The notes: generated by a model not told the origin, from the sequence alone. A DNA stretch of 64,000 nt from CAUPWF01 sp964369775 (GCA_964369775.1 CAYJHQ010000003.1:1-64000); one strand, 5' to 3'; positions 55,467 to 64,000 are shown, numbered from the stretch's first letter. Program-made: numbers and translations.

Positions 55467-56779
55467 TGAGCCTTACATCAAATAAAAACCTTCCTGAAGA
55501 ACTAGCATTATGGTTTACGAAGTATAATGACGAGATGATAAATGCAGCTAACGCAATTTTTGAAAACCCAGAAATAGCACATGAAGAAGAACAGTCATGC
55601 AAAATACTTCGAGAGTTTGCAGAAAATCAGGGATTTAGAGCAGAGAGTGTGAAAGATATTCCGACTGCTTTTGTAGCTAAATATGGAAGTGGAAGACCAG
55701 TAATCGGTTTCCTAGCAGAATATGATGCTTTGCCCGGACTAGGTCAAAACCCATGCCCTGTGCAAAGTACAATAGAAGGGGCAGGTCATGGTTGTGGGCA
55801 TAATTTGTTAGGTGTTGGAGCCGCATCTGCAGCAGCAGCGCTAAGAAATTATATGAAAAAAAACAAAGTAGAAGGAACGATTATCTTATATGGGTGTCCA
55901 GCAGAAGAAGTGTTATCTGGAAAAATAATTATGAACAAACTAGGTTTGTTCAATGAGTTAGATGTAGCCATTACATGGCATCCATTTGATAGAAATAGGA
56001 TTAGTAACGATATATGGCTTGCGCACGATATAAAAAATTATAACTTCTATGGAAAATCCTCGCATGCAGCAAAATTCCCGGAATTAGGAAGGAGCTCACT
56101 AGATGCAGCTGAGTTAATGAATGTAGGGGTTAATTATTTGAGAGAACATGTGACAAGTGATGTACGCATGCATTATGCATACACATCGGCGGCAGCACCA
56201 GCAAACATCGTATCAGATTTTGTGCAGACAAACTATTTTATTAGAGCAGCTAGCTACCAGTCTAAGGAGGATGCTTCAAAACGTGTAGATGATTGCGCAA
56301 AAGGAGCAGCAATGATGACTGGAACAACGGTAGATATCGAATATGTGACAGGATGCAAAGAAATGAAAGTAAATCGGGTGCTAGCAGAGGCATTTTATGA
56401 TGAAATGAGAAAACTGGAAACACCATCATACAGTGAATTTGAAATAGATTTTGCTGAAAAAATTAGTAAAGAAGCTAATCTTTTGAATAATGGTCAATAT
56501 TTTAGTGAGTTAGAGCCATTGGAAAAAGAACCCTGCATTTTGCCAATTGGAACAGATGTTGCAGAGGTGAGCCATGAAGTACCAACTGTTATAATTAGTG
56601 CATCAACCATGTGCAAAGGAACGGCTCTACATCACTGGGCAACAACAGCTCAATCAGGGATGAGCATTGGGTATAAGGGAATGATATATGCAGCCAAGGT
56701 AATGGCACTAGGTGCAGTTCGCCTAGTGTGTGAAAGAGACGTAATTGAAAAATCTTGGTCGGAACATAATAATAAATAA
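55466..56779 (+). CDS. M20 amidohydrolase (AbgB-like)
   Basis: The 437-residue dizinc amidohydrolase has FLAEYDALPGLGQ, GAGHGCGHNLLGVG, the CPAEEVLSGK general-base region and ITWHPFDRN, plus a dimerisation domain at about residues 185-300. This matches the p-aminobenzoyl-glutamate utilisation protein B subgroup. Coupling to the ATC-hydrolase-like gene raises a carbamoyl-cysteine or related amide as substrate, which is inference. Confidence 0.82.
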   Translation: MSLTSNKNLPEELALWFTKYNDEMINAANAIFENPEIAHEEEQSCKILREFAENQGFRAESVKDIPTAFVAKYGSGRPVIGFLAEYDALPGLGQNPCPVQSTIEGAGHGCGHNLLGVGAASAAAALRNYMKKNKVEGTIILYGCPAEEVLSGKIIMNKLGLFNELDVAITWHPFDRNRISNDIWLAHDIKNYNFYGKSSHAAKFPELGRSSLDAAELMNVGVNYLREHVTSDVRMHYAYTSAAAPANIVSDFVQTNYFIRAASYQSKEDASKRVDDCAKGAAMMTGTTVDIEYVTGCKEMKVNRVLAEAFYDEMRKLETPSYSEFEIDFAEKISKEANLLNNGQYFSELEPLEKEPCILPIGTDVAEVSHEVPTVIISASTMCKGTALHHWATTAQSGMSIGYKGMIYAAKVMALGAVRLVCERDVIEKSWSEHNNK

Positions 56780-56803
56780 TAGAGAAAGAGAGAACCAGAA
56801 GAT

Positions 56804-57610
56804 ATGGATAAAAAAGTGGGTGTTATAGGGTATGGCAATATGGGGTCGGCAATTATATCAGGAGCACTAGATACAGGGGTTTTAAAGAAGGAAAATGTAT
56901 TTGTATATGATATCTCAGCTATAGCAATGGAAAATGCTGAAAGCAAAGGTGTTTATCTTTGTAAAAGCAATAAAGAAGTTTGTGAGAACAGTGATATTAT
57001 TATACTGGCGATAAAACCTCAAACGATGAAGGAAGCCATACTTCAAACAGAAGGCATGCTAAATAAAAAAGCAGTTATTTCTATTGCAGCAGGAGTTACA
57101 AAGAATCAAATTATGAATATGATAGATGGAGACGCTCGTATATTGCGTGTGATGCCAAATACACCAGCAATGGTGTCGGCTGGTGCGTTTGCAATGTGCA
57201 CCGATAATGATTTGGCAGAAGATGAAAAGGCATTGTCTAGTGATTTGTTTGAGGCGATAGGGCTGGTAGAATGGGTACCGGAGAAGCTTATTGATGCTGT
57301 ATGCGGATTAAGTGGAGGCGGTCCAGCATGGGTAGCCATGTTTATAGAAGCATTAAGCGATGGAGGAGTTAAACAAGGGTTACCACGTGCTGTTGCATAT
57401 AGACTTGCAACACAGACAGTTATGGGAACTGCAAAGCTAGCATTAGAAAGTGGGCAGCACCCTGGTATACTAAAGGATATGGTGACTTCTCCTGGTGGGA
57501 CTACAATAGAAGGGTGTGAAGCTCTAGAAAAAGGCGGTTTTCGTTATGCAGTCATGGATTGTGTTCGTGCAGCTACAGAAAAATCAATAAAACTAGGAAC
57601 CGATTTTTAA
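56804..57610 (+). CDS. proC: Pyrroline-5-carboxylate reductase
   Basis: ProC reduces pyrroline-5-carboxylate to proline with NAD(P)H. The 268-residue protein has the Rossmann start VGVIGYGNMGSAIISGAL, ILRVMPNTPAMV, the LSGGGPAWVAMFIEALSDGG signature and TSPGGTTIEG. It follows the M20 gene by 24 bases and may be in the same transcript. Confidence 0.95.
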   Translation: MDKKVGVIGYGNMGSAIISGALDTGVLKKENVFVYDISAIAMENAESKGVYLCKSNKEVCENSDIIILAIKPQTMKEAILQTEGMLNKKAVISIAAGVTKNQIMNMIDGDARILRVMPNTPAMVSAGAFAMCTDNDLAEDEKALSSDLFEAIGLVEWVPEKLIDAVCGLSGGGPAWVAMFIEALSDGGVKQGLPRAVAYRLATQTVMGTAKLALESGQHPGILKDMVTSPGGTTIEGCEALEKGGFRYAVMDCVRAATEKSIKLGTDF

Positions 57611-57660
57611 TTTCGACGAAACTAAAGTAATCAGTATAACAAGGATGAAAAGGAGAGTTC

Positions 57661-58431
57661 ATGAACTACATTTTTGTAAGTGACTTAGACGGGACACTTT
57701 TAGAGCAAGGCAAAGAAAGGTTGGAGCAAGAAGTGCTTGAGGTGATAGCTAGTACGATAAAAAAAGGGAATATTTTTGTTGTTGCAAGTGCGAGAGGGTA
57801 CAATGAGTTAAAAGAGATTTTCGCACCGATATTACATGATGTTTATTTTATTTGCGAAAATGGTGCTTTGCTTCAATTCCGCGGAAAATCAATCTACAGA
57901 CAGACGATGAAAAAAGAAAAGTGGAACCAAATCATTGAATATATAGAAGACTGTGGACTGGAGTGGATTGGGGCAGGAATCCATACCATCTATGCAAAAA
58001 GAGATTTTAAAGAGGTTGAAAAGTATAGAAAGAAAAGTGGACTAAGGCAAATGAAAATAGCTGATTCTTCAGATATTCAAGAAGAAATGTTGCGAATATC
58101 TGTATTTCATACGGGTAGACTAGACCACGTAATAGAAAAAAAGATAAAAAGCATATTGGGAAATGATGGATATATATCATATCAAGATAAAACTTGGACG
58201 GATATTTTGAGTGTTAAGGCAAATAAGGGAAGGGCATTTTCGTGGTTATTAGAAGAATTGAAGCTGACAAAAGAAAAAGCCGTGGGATTTGGAGATAATC
58301 TTAATGATATTACGATGTTAGATACTGTTGGAAGTCCGTATGTGATGTTAGAAGGAAGAGAAGAATTGAAATCTTTATTTTCAAAACAAACAGATTCGGT
58401 AATAAAGATTATTAAACAATATGAGAATTAA
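57661..58431 (+). CDS. HAD-superfamily hydrolase (Cof type)
   Basis: A 256-residue phosphatase of the HAD IIB group. The nucleophile motif is VSDLDGTLL, motif II is the Ser in VASARGYNEL, Lys is in SVKANKGRAF, and motif IV is GFGDNLNDITML. The C2-type cap lies between about residues 80 and 185. The substrate is probably a small phosphate ester and cannot be told from sequence. A candidate small RNA lies just downstream on the other strand. Confidence 0.88.
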   Translation: MNYIFVSDLDGTLLEQGKERLEQEVLEVIASTIKKGNIFVVASARGYNELKEIFAPILHDVYFICENGALLQFRGKSIYRQTMKKEKWNQIIEYIEDCGLEWIGAGIHTIYAKRDFKEVEKYRKKSGLRQMKIADSSDIQEEMLRISVFHTGRLDHVIEKKIKSILGNDGYISYQDKTWTDILSVKANKGRAFSWLLEELKLTKEKAVGFGDNLNDITMLDTVGSPYVMLEGREELKSLFSKQTDSVIKIIKQYEN

Positions 58432-58445
58432 TCAAGATACCATAT

Positions 58446-58546
58446 AAAAATCAGAAGCCACTTGTGGCTTCTGACGAAAAAGGGATGAAAAAGAAAATTT
58501 ATATAATAAAGCGAAGTTGGTATAGCATTTACTACCTCTTCGCTAT
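58446..58546 (-). ncRNA. Candidate small RNA, copy B
   Basis: On the minus strand TATAATACAAATATAGCGAA contains the -10 box (58558-58553) and the start of the hairpin AGCGAAG-A-GGTA with TACC-AA-CTTCGCT, as in copy A. Next are CTTTTTCATCCCTTTTTC and the terminator CAGAAGCCAC TT GTGGCTTCTG with a T-run. The terminator stem differs from copy A by paired changes (CCAC/GTGG against CCTA/TAGG), which supports RNA function. It lies 3' of the HAD gene. Confidence 0.72.
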
Positions 58547-58744
58547 ATTTGTATTATAGGCTTAAATTGTGTTTAGAGTGTGTTTGGAATATAAATAAAG
58601 TATGAAAGCTAATTGAAGAAAAAATAAAAATAGTACAAATTTATCTGAAGATAGAACAAGCGATAGGAAAAATATTGCGATATAATAATGAACAGATAAT
58701 AATACAATGCATTTTATGAAGGATTAAAAAGGGGTATTGATTTT

Positions 58745-59599
58745 ATGGGGCAAGTCAGGGAGGAATTAGAGCTTACGCAGAAGAGCCAAGGAAGTATGTA
58801 TTCCGTGTTTATAAATAAAATGTGCAACGATGAGGTTACGATGCATTGCCACAAACATTTCGAAGTGATTATGATTAGATATGGTAGGGCGGTTGTGAAA
58901 CTTGAAGATAGAAATATAGAAATGAAAGCTGAAAATATATTATACATAGCTCCTTATCAAAGGCATCGTGTTGTGAGTTTGGAGGAGAGCGAATTTATAG
59001 TATTGCAATTTTCACCCAGTATGTTGGGAAGAAAATACGAGAATATTTTAAATGTTCCGTACTTCTTAGAATTAATGATAAGGGAGAGTGAGATCGAGCA
59101 ATTAGTAGATGAAAATCAAGAGATAAGCAAGCTACTAAGGGAGAGTATTTTGCTACAAACAGATAGTGACTGGGGATACGAGCTAGGAATAAAAGGAAAT
59201 GTATATCATCTGATATATCAATTTATTCAACTAAAATGGATCGATTTGAACACGGTAGAACAGTTATTAGAGAATCAGTCGGATAAGATATGGAAGATTT
59301 TGCAATTTGTAGAATCTAATATAGGAAAAGAAATTAAAGAAGATGAAATCGCAAAAAGATTAGGTTACAATACGAACTATTTTTCACAGTTATTTAAAAA
59401 ATGTATGAAGGTGAATTTCTCTACATATATTCTTCATTTTCGCGTATGTGAAGCGGAAAAATTGCTAATTGATACAAGAAAAAGTGTGACAGAAATCGGA
59501 TTGGAATTAGGTTTTAATAGCTTATCCTATTTCAATAGAGCTTTTAAGAAGAAAAATGGTGTTTCACCACGAGATTACCGAAAAAAATATAAGGTGTAA
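58745..59599 (+). CDS. AraC-family transcriptional regulator
   Basis: The 284-residue protein has an N-terminal cupin-like sensor (about residues 25-100, with MHCHKHFEVIMIRYGRAVVK) and a C-terminal pair of helix-turn-helix motifs (DEIAKRLGYNTNYFSQLFKK and VTEIGLELGFNSLSYFNRAF, ending GVSPRDYRKKY). It stands 17 bases before the methyltransferase gene and probably activates it. The ligand is unknown. Confidence 0.9.
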   Translation: MGQVREELELTQKSQGSMYSVFINKMCNDEVTMHCHKHFEVIMIRYGRAVVKLEDRNIEMKAENILYIAPYQRHRVVSLEESEFIVLQFSPSMLGRKYENILNVPYFLELMIRESEIEQLVDENQEISKLLRESILLQTDSDWGYELGIKGNVYHLIYQFIQLKWIDLNTVEQLLENQSDKIWKILQFVESNIGKEIKEDEIAKRLGYNTNYFSQLFKKCMKVNFSTYILHFRVCEAEKLLIDTRKSVTEIGLELGFNSLSYFNRAFKKKNGVSPRDYRKKYKV

Positions 59600-59616
59600 A
59601 GAGAGGAGAAAGATGA

Positions 59617-60621
59617 ATGAATAGTTATGAAAGAGTAATGAATCGATTAGAGGGAAAGCCGGTTGATAAGATTTCGAATATGAATATTATTATGGCCTAT
59701 GGAGCATTGAAAATAGGGGTGACTTACAAAGAACTTGTAACAGATTATAAAAAACTAGTAGAGGCAAATTTATATTGTTGTGAGCATTTTGGCATCGATG
59801 CTGTAAGTTGTATATCTGACCCGATGAGAGAGGCTGAATCAATTGGCGCAACTGTTATATTACCAGAAGATGATGTTCCATATGCGAAAGAGATGTTTAT
59901 TAAAGATTATGATATGGTGAAAGACTTAAAGATAGTGAATCCTGAAGAAAGCACTCGAACAGCAGACCGCATTCGAGCAGTTGAATTGTATGTTGAAAAG
60001 GTAAAAGGTGTATATCCGATTATAGGCTGGGTGGAAGGAGTACTTGCAGAGTGTGCAGATCTAAGAGGGGTCAGCGAAATCATGATGGATTTAATGGAAG
60101 ATCCAGAAGAAGTAGTAGAGCTTTTTGAAAAAATCTACGAACAACAATACTTGTTTGCAAAGGCACAGATTGAAGCAGGAGCAGATATCATAGGTATTGG
60201 CAATGCTGTAGCGTCTTTAATAGGTCCAAGCTTATATGAAGAATACGTTATGGAATATGACAAACGATTAGTAGAAGCTGTAAATGAGATGGGAGCAAAG
60301 GCGAAGCTTCATATTTGTGGTGATATTACATCATTATTAGACTGTATTAAAATTATCGAGCCAGATATTTTAGATTTAGATTGGATGGTAGATATGGAAG
60401 TGGCAATTGAAAAGTTTAGAGGAACAAAGACAGCTATCGCAGGAAACTTAAATCCCGTTACGGTGTTTTTGCAAGGAAATAAAGATTTTGTAGAAGCAGA
60501 GACGAAGAAATGTTTGGAGATAGCAGATGAAAGGACTATTTTAGCAGGTGGTTGTGAAATACCAAAGTTCACACCAGATGAAAATATGAAGATAATGGAT
60601 CAGATGTTATATTTATCATAG
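59617..60621 (+). CDS. Uroporphyrinogen decarboxylase-family methyltransferase (MtaA/MtbA-like)
   Basis: The 334-residue TIM-barrel protein has the zinc ligands of corrinoid methyltransferases: His and Cys in KLHICGDI and Cys in LAGGCEIP. GIGNAVASLIGPSLYEEYVM is the family's central block. Members move methyl groups between methylated donors, corrinoid proteins and thiols. No corrinoid protein is encoded nearby. The neighbouring AraC gene likely controls it. A false ATG at 59613 runs into a stop. Confidence 0.85.
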   Translation: MNSYERVMNRLEGKPVDKISNMNIIMAYGALKIGVTYKELVTDYKKLVEANLYCCEHFGIDAVSCISDPMREAESIGATVILPEDDVPYAKEMFIKDYDMVKDLKIVNPEESTRTADRIRAVELYVEKVKGVYPIIGWVEGVLAECADLRGVSEIMMDLMEDPEEVVELFEKIYEQQYLFAKAQIEAGADIIGIGNAVASLIGPSLYEEYVMEYDKRLVEAVNEMGAKAKLHICGDITSLLDCIKIIEPDILDLDWMVDMEVAIEKFRGTKTAIAGNLNPVTVFLQGNKDFVEAETKKCLEIADERTILAGGCEIPKFTPDENMKIMDQMLYLS

Positions 60622-60632
60622 TTTATACTGGA

Positions 60633-60664
60633 TTAATAGCGGGGAGAGTCATCCCCGCTATTAA
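60633..60664 (+). terminator. Hairpin after the methyltransferase gene
   Basis: TTAATAGCGGGGA (60633-60645) and TCCCCGCTATTAA (60652-60664) form a perfect 13-bp stem; the downstream tract TATTAG is only weakly T-rich. Confidence 0.8.
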
Positions 60665-60758
60665 TATTAGGGTGTAAAAATAGACACTGAGATTGTGGTA
60701 ATAAATTTATTATTTTGTTATAATGCAAGGGAATAACTATGTGTAAGGAGAAATCCAA

Positions 60759-61460
60759 GTGAAGAAGAGTAAAAAGAAAGTGGTTTTAAAGGTTGTTTTA
60801 CTATTTTTACTAGTGATTATAGCGAGCGGAATACTATTTCTAATAATTCCCTATGGTACAGAAGATACGGCAAAAGATATGCTAGAGAATGAAAATGTAA
60901 GTGTTAACGATACAATTATCCATGTTCAAGGAGAAGGGAGAGAAGACACTGCTATTATTTTTTATCCAGGGGCAAAAGTGGAAAACGAGGCATATTTGCC
61001 GCTATTTGAAAAGGTAGTAGAAGCAACAGGGGTAAGTTGTTATCTGGTGGATATGCCCTTTAATTTAGCTGTTTTTGATACAGATGTTGCGATGAAGATT
61101 ATAGAGGAAAACAAAGAGATAAAAAACTGGTATATAAGCGGACATTCACTTGGAGGAAGTATGGCAAGTGGGTTTGCATCAGAAAATGAAGAACAGATTT
61201 CAGGAGTAATAGTACTGGGATCCTATGTCTATGGAGATTATCCGAAGGAAAAGTCATTAACTGTGTATGGAACATTCAATAGTGAAATAGGGAAATGGAT
61301 AGATTATACGGAAAATATAGTTGTGATTGAAGGTGGAAATCATGCTCAGTTCGGAAATTATGGAAAGCAACTAGGAGATCCAGAGGCTACAATAACAGCT
61401 GATGAGCAACAACAAGTGACAGCTGATGCGATAAAAGAATTTTTAGATGGTATAGAATGA
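60759..61460 (+). CDS. Membrane-anchored alpha/beta hydrolase
   Basis: The 233-residue protein has a basic start, one membrane helix (about residues 10-30) and an extracytoplasmic alpha/beta hydrolase domain. The nucleophile elbow is SGHSLGGSMA, and the terminal His is in EGGNHAQFGNYG. AIIFYPGAKVENEAYLPLF is the usual oxyanion-side block. It starts at GTG after AAGGAGAAA. The substrate is unknown. It is 10 bases from the next gene. Confidence 0.85.
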   Translation: MKKSKKKVVLKVVLLFLLVIIASGILFLIIPYGTEDTAKDMLENENVSVNDTIIHVQGEGREDTAIIFYPGAKVENEAYLPLFEKVVEATGVSCYLVDMPFNLAVFDTDVAMKIIEENKEIKNWYISGHSLGGSMASGFASENEEQISGVIVLGSYVYGDYPKEKSLTVYGTFNSEIGKWIDYTENIVVIEGGNHAQFGNYGKQLGDPEATITADEQQQVTADAIKEFLDGIE

Positions 61461-61470
61461 GGAGGTAGAT

Positions 61471-62817
61471 GTGATGAGTGAGATAAAATGTCCAAAATGT
61501 GGAGAAGCATTTGTAGTTGATGAATCTGGATATATAGCTATAGTAGGGCAAGTAAGAGATGCTGAATTTCAAAAGGAATTACAAGAACGAGAAAAATTAT
61601 TGAATAAAACAAAAGAAAATGAGATTCAATTAATCAAGGAAAAAGCAAAGCATAATTTAGAATCTAGCCTAGTTGAAGCAAATCAAGAGATTGAAAGATT
61701 GAAGTCACTAGTTAGATCTTCTGAAAAAGAGAAAAAAAATGAACTTGAGTTGGAAAAAGCAAAAGCTAGCACAGCTCTTGAAAGTAGACTGGCGGAATCA
61801 AAACAAGAAATTGCAAGATTAAGAGGAGAGATTAATAAGGCAGAGGCAGAAAAAGCTTTAGCAATTAATCAAGAGGTTATAAAAGGAAAAACTGAGCTTG
61901 CTAATAAAGAACAAGAAATTTTAGAGCTAAAAATGCAAGCACAAAATAAACAGTCTGCCAATGAATTAAAGATTAAAGTAATAGAAGAAGGACATAAAGC
62001 AGAATTGTCCCAAAAAGATGAGTTGATAAATTTCTATAAAGATTTCAAAGCAAAGCAATCTACAAAAATGCTAGGGGAGACGCTTGAACAGCACTGTGAG
62101 GTCGCTTTCAATCAAATCCGTGCAACAGGCTTTCAACAGGCGTATTTTGAAAAAGACAACGATGCGAGAAGTGGTAGCAAAGGGGATTATATATTTAGAG
62201 AAGAGACAGAAAATGGAGTGGAATTTATCTCGATTATGTTTGAAATGAAAAATGAAGGAGAAGAGACAGCTGCAAAAAAGAAGAATGAAGATTTCTTTAA
62301 AGAGCTAGACAAAGATAGAAATGAGAAGCACTGTGAATATGCAGTGTTAGTATCGATGTTAGAAAAAGATAATGATTATTATAATAGTGGAATTGTGGAT
62401 GTGTCTCATAAATATCCAAAAATGTATGTGATTCGGCCACAGTTTTTTATCCCTATGATAACATTACTTCGAAATGCTGCAAAAAATGCCTCTAATTATA
62501 GGGAGGAACTCGCAGAAATAAAAAATCAGAATATTGATATTTCTAATTTTGAAAATCAGATGTTAAGCTTTAAAAATAGTTTTGGGAAAAATGTGCAGTG
62601 GGCTAGTGAGCGTTTTTCTGATGCGATAAAAAATATTGACGATACAATCAAATTATTACAGAAAATGAGAGACAACTTAACACTTTCTGAAAAGCACTTA
62701 AATACGGCTAACAATAAAGCACAAGACTTGAGCATTAAGAAACTTACAAAAGGAAATCCAACGATGACAGAGAAATTTGCAGAGCTCAATCGGATAGAAA
62801 GTGAGCCTAAGGTATAA
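61471..62817 (+). CDS. DUF2130 protein with zinc ribbon and coiled coil
   Basis: The 448-residue protein begins with a single CPKCGEAF knuckle. A long coiled coil (about residues 30-190, rich in Glu, Lys and Ala heptads) follows. The conserved DUF2130 core comes next (ETLEQHCEVAFNQIRATGFQ, ARSGSKGDYIFREE, FEMKNEGEETAAKKKNEDFF and VIRPQFFIPMITLLRNA). The Asp/Glu-x-Lys pattern suggests a nuclease-like fold, not proven. It starts at GTG 61471 or ATG 61474 after AGGAGG. Confidence 0.85.
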   Translation: MMSEIKCPKCGEAFVVDESGYIAIVGQVRDAEFQKELQEREKLLNKTKENEIQLIKEKAKHNLESSLVEANQEIERLKSLVRSSEKEKKNELELEKAKASTALESRLAESKQEIARLRGEINKAEAEKALAINQEVIKGKTELANKEQEILELKMQAQNKQSANELKIKVIEEGHKAELSQKDELINFYKDFKAKQSTKMLGETLEQHCEVAFNQIRATGFQQAYFEKDNDARSGSKGDYIFREETENGVEFISIMFEMKNEGEETAAKKKNEDFFKELDKDRNEKHCEYAVLVSMLEKDNDYYNSGIVDVSHKYPKMYVIRPQFFIPMITLLRNAAKNASNYREELAEIKNQNIDISNFENQMLSFKNSFGKNVQWASERFSDAIKNIDDTIKLLQKMRDNLTLSEKHLNTANNKAQDLSIKKLTKGNPTMTEKFAELNRIESEPKV

Positions 62818-63032
62818 ATATTCAAAAAGAATAGAAACAAGCGAAAAACAAGAAACGAAAAAATGTACAAGGTATTAACAAAACAGATTATTTTTAAAAT
62901 TTAGCGAATAAATTGTAAAAAAACAAGAAAAAGTGCATGGATTTGCAAAGAAGTTTGTCTTATATATATAGGAGTAAATTTTGTGAATTAAAGTAATGAT
63001 AGAATAGTCTGAAAATTAAGGAGATATTTTGT

Positions 63033-63497
63033 ATGAAGAACGTTGAAAATGATATGAATATGTATGCAAGTTGTGTGAAGCGTTATGCAAGGTTGTTCCA
63101 AGAACAATATGAGAAAAAACCAAATGAAGAGAAGTCTACGCAGTTTGATCGCTTAAAAGTGATGTTACGATACATAGAAGACTGTGAGTATGAAAAGATT
63201 AAAATAAAAAAGACCAGTGAATTGGAATATAATGTGAGCTTTTACTGTAAAACAATTTTGAAGATGGGAAGAGAAGATAGCTGCCTATTTCCAAAAGTTC
63301 TTGCAAAGATGCTTACAAAATACGATGAATTTCTTATTCAGGTTAATGATAAAAAAGAAATAGTAATGAGTTTTACAATTAAGTTATACGATGAAATGAA
63401 AATTAAAGATAATAGAAAAGAATTAAAAGAGCTAGAAAATAAAATGAGAGAGCTAGCAAAAGATTTAGAAAATAAAGAACTCAAAGAAAATGACTAG
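63033..63497 (+). CDS. Hypothetical soluble protein
   Basis: A 154-residue charged protein with a mixed alpha/beta middle (EYEKIKIKKTSELEYNVSFY) and a C-terminal helix rich in Lys and Glu (KELKELENKMRELAKDLENK) that looks like a short coiled coil. I recognise no family. AAGGAGATA precedes the ATG. It converges with, and overlaps by 4 bases, the ribbon-helix-helix gene on the other strand. Confidence 0.6.
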   Translation: MKNVENDMNMYASCVKRYARLFQEQYEKKPNEEKSTQFDRLKVMLRYIEDCEYEKIKIKKTSELEYNVSFYCKTILKMGREDSCLFPKVLAKMLTKYDEFLIQVNDKKEIVMSFTIKLYDEMKIKDNRKELKELENKMRELAKDLENKELKEND

Positions 63498-63661
63498 CTT
63501 TTCTTTGAGTTCGTCTGTTCATTAATGTGCTTGCGTAAAACAAGGTTAATATATTGACTGAAATTACGGTCATCATTTTCAGCCAAAGTCCGGATTTCGA
63601 CAATAACATCATCGTCTAAAGTGATGCTTACTTTTGATTTTAATGGTCTTTGTGTATTCAT
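63494..63661 (-). CDS. Ribbon-helix-helix (Arc/MetJ-type) DNA-binding protein
   Basis: A 55-residue frame reads MNTQRPLKSKVSITLDDDVI, then VEIRTLAENDDRNFSQYINL and VLRKHINEQTNSKKS. KVSITLDDDVI is the DNA-contacting strand, and the two helices contain the typical AENDDRNFSQYINLVLR. TAGGAGGGG lies at ideal spacing. Such proteins are often antitoxins or autorepressors; no obvious toxin is next to it. Direct repeats in the divergent promoter region may be its sites. Confidence 0.82.
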   Translation of the reverse strand: MNTQRPLKSKVSITLDDDVIVEIRTLAENDDRNFSQYINLVLRKHINEQTNSKKS

Positions 63662-63720
63662 AAACCCCTCCTAAATAATACTTGGTAGTATTGTATCCTA
63701 CCTTTTGTTATAATATAGTA

Positions 63721-63750
63721 AAGTAGTATGAAGTAGGATGAAGTGGATGG
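63721..63750 (+). repeat. Three 10-bp direct repeats, possible operator
   Basis: AAGTAGTATG, AAGTAGGATG and AAGTGGATGG follow one another exactly at 63721, 63731 and 63741. They lie between the ribbon-helix-helix gene and the lipoprotein gene. Related GGTAGGAT and AGTATT motifs occur on the opposite side of the -10-like TATAAT near 63711. One repeat per helical turn suits cooperative binding of ribbon-helix-helix dimers. Confidence 0.55.
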
Positions 63751-63761
63751 GAGAAATAAGC

Positions 63762-64000
63762 ATGAAGATGACAGTGTTTGTAGCGATGGTAGTTGTGTTA
63801 TTAGTCGGGTGTAAAGAGAAAAAGGAGATTAGTTCTATTGTAGAAAGAAGCAATAAGGAGACAGTTTCTGTATGGTTAGATGGAAAAGAAGTATCAGAAC
63901 AGCGAAAAGATATTGAGGAGAAATTTAAAAAAGCAATTTGTGATTATTTTGAATGTGAGTCGAAAGAGTTAGAGTTTGATATAATCATTGCACTAGGAAC
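63762..64000 (+). CDS. Lipoprotein, N-terminal part (cut by the window end)
   Basis: The frame begins MKMTVFVAMVVVLLVGCKEK, a signal peptide with lipobox LVGC at Cys17. A charged region with SVWLDGKEVSEQRKDIEEKF follows, and the frame runs to the end of the window. An in-frame ATG at 63747 would add five residues. The mature protein's family cannot be judged from the visible 79 codons. Confidence 0.7.
   Translation, partial: MKMTVFVAMVVVLLVGCKEKKEISSIVERSNKETVSVWLDGKEVSEQRKDIEEKFKKAICDYFECESKELEFDIIIALG

Overview
The window is a low-GC Clostridia chromosome segment. Ribosomal-protein gene order, an FMN riboswitch, a T-box leader, strong AGGAGG ribosome binding sites and the protein sequences all point to a Lachnospiraceae-type Firmicute. 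Most genes are on the plus strand and closely packed.

Layout. 1-9373 is the spc/alpha ribosomal super-operon: the end of rpsH, then rplF, rplR, rpsE, rpmD, rplO, secY, adk, map, a KOW protein, infA, rpmJ, rpsM, rpsK, rpsD, rpoA and rplQ. It is interrupted by three unusual intergenic blocks rich in hairpins. 9406-15617 is a complete phosphate module (pstSCAB, phoU, PhoB/PhoP-type regulator, PhoR-type kinase) behind Pho-box-like repeats; its PstS has the two halves of the family in swapped order. 15684-20080 holds eno, secG, rnr and smpB. 20197-26776 is an XRE regulator followed by a compact Tad-like (type IV/Flp-like pilus) operon: one ATPase, one fused platform protein, four tiny proteins sharing an MKEIFEQYG-type N-terminus, and a large secreted protein with InlB-like repeats. 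26780-35540 is mainly housekeeping: an ArsP-like permease, FMN riboswitch-ribU, ycxB-like, tsaE, tsaB, rimI, a MATE exporter, rnz, tsaD and ispD.

35541-48440 is an accessory region around a tRNA-Ser(UGA) gene. It contains gene fragments, an HTH gene interrupted by one stop codon, a T-box-controlled archaeal-type (type 2) valyl-tRNA synthetase, a frameshifted IS200-type element, an intact IS30-family element beside an array of 20-21 bp repeats, and several membrane proteins. 47104-64000 is a mixed metabolic and regulatory region: HxlR regulator with a flavin/ferredoxin protein, a zinc-macrodomain plus SirTM ADP-ribosylation pair, an EAL phosphodiesterase, an SDR enzyme, a secreted nuclease, an ATC hydrolase/M20 pair with proC, an AraC regulator with an MtaA-like methyltransferase, a DUF2130 protein, and a ribbon-helix-helix regulator next to 10-bp direct repeats.

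The most notable non-coding signal is a pair of about 100-nt elements (46838-46938 and 58446-58546, minus strand). Each has its own -10 box, a conserved 5' hairpin, a pyrimidine-rich linker and a rho-independent terminator, so they look like two copies of one small RNA. Other leading observations are the tandem hairpins with conserved loops between rpoA and rplQ, the permuted PstS, and the mini-pilin family.
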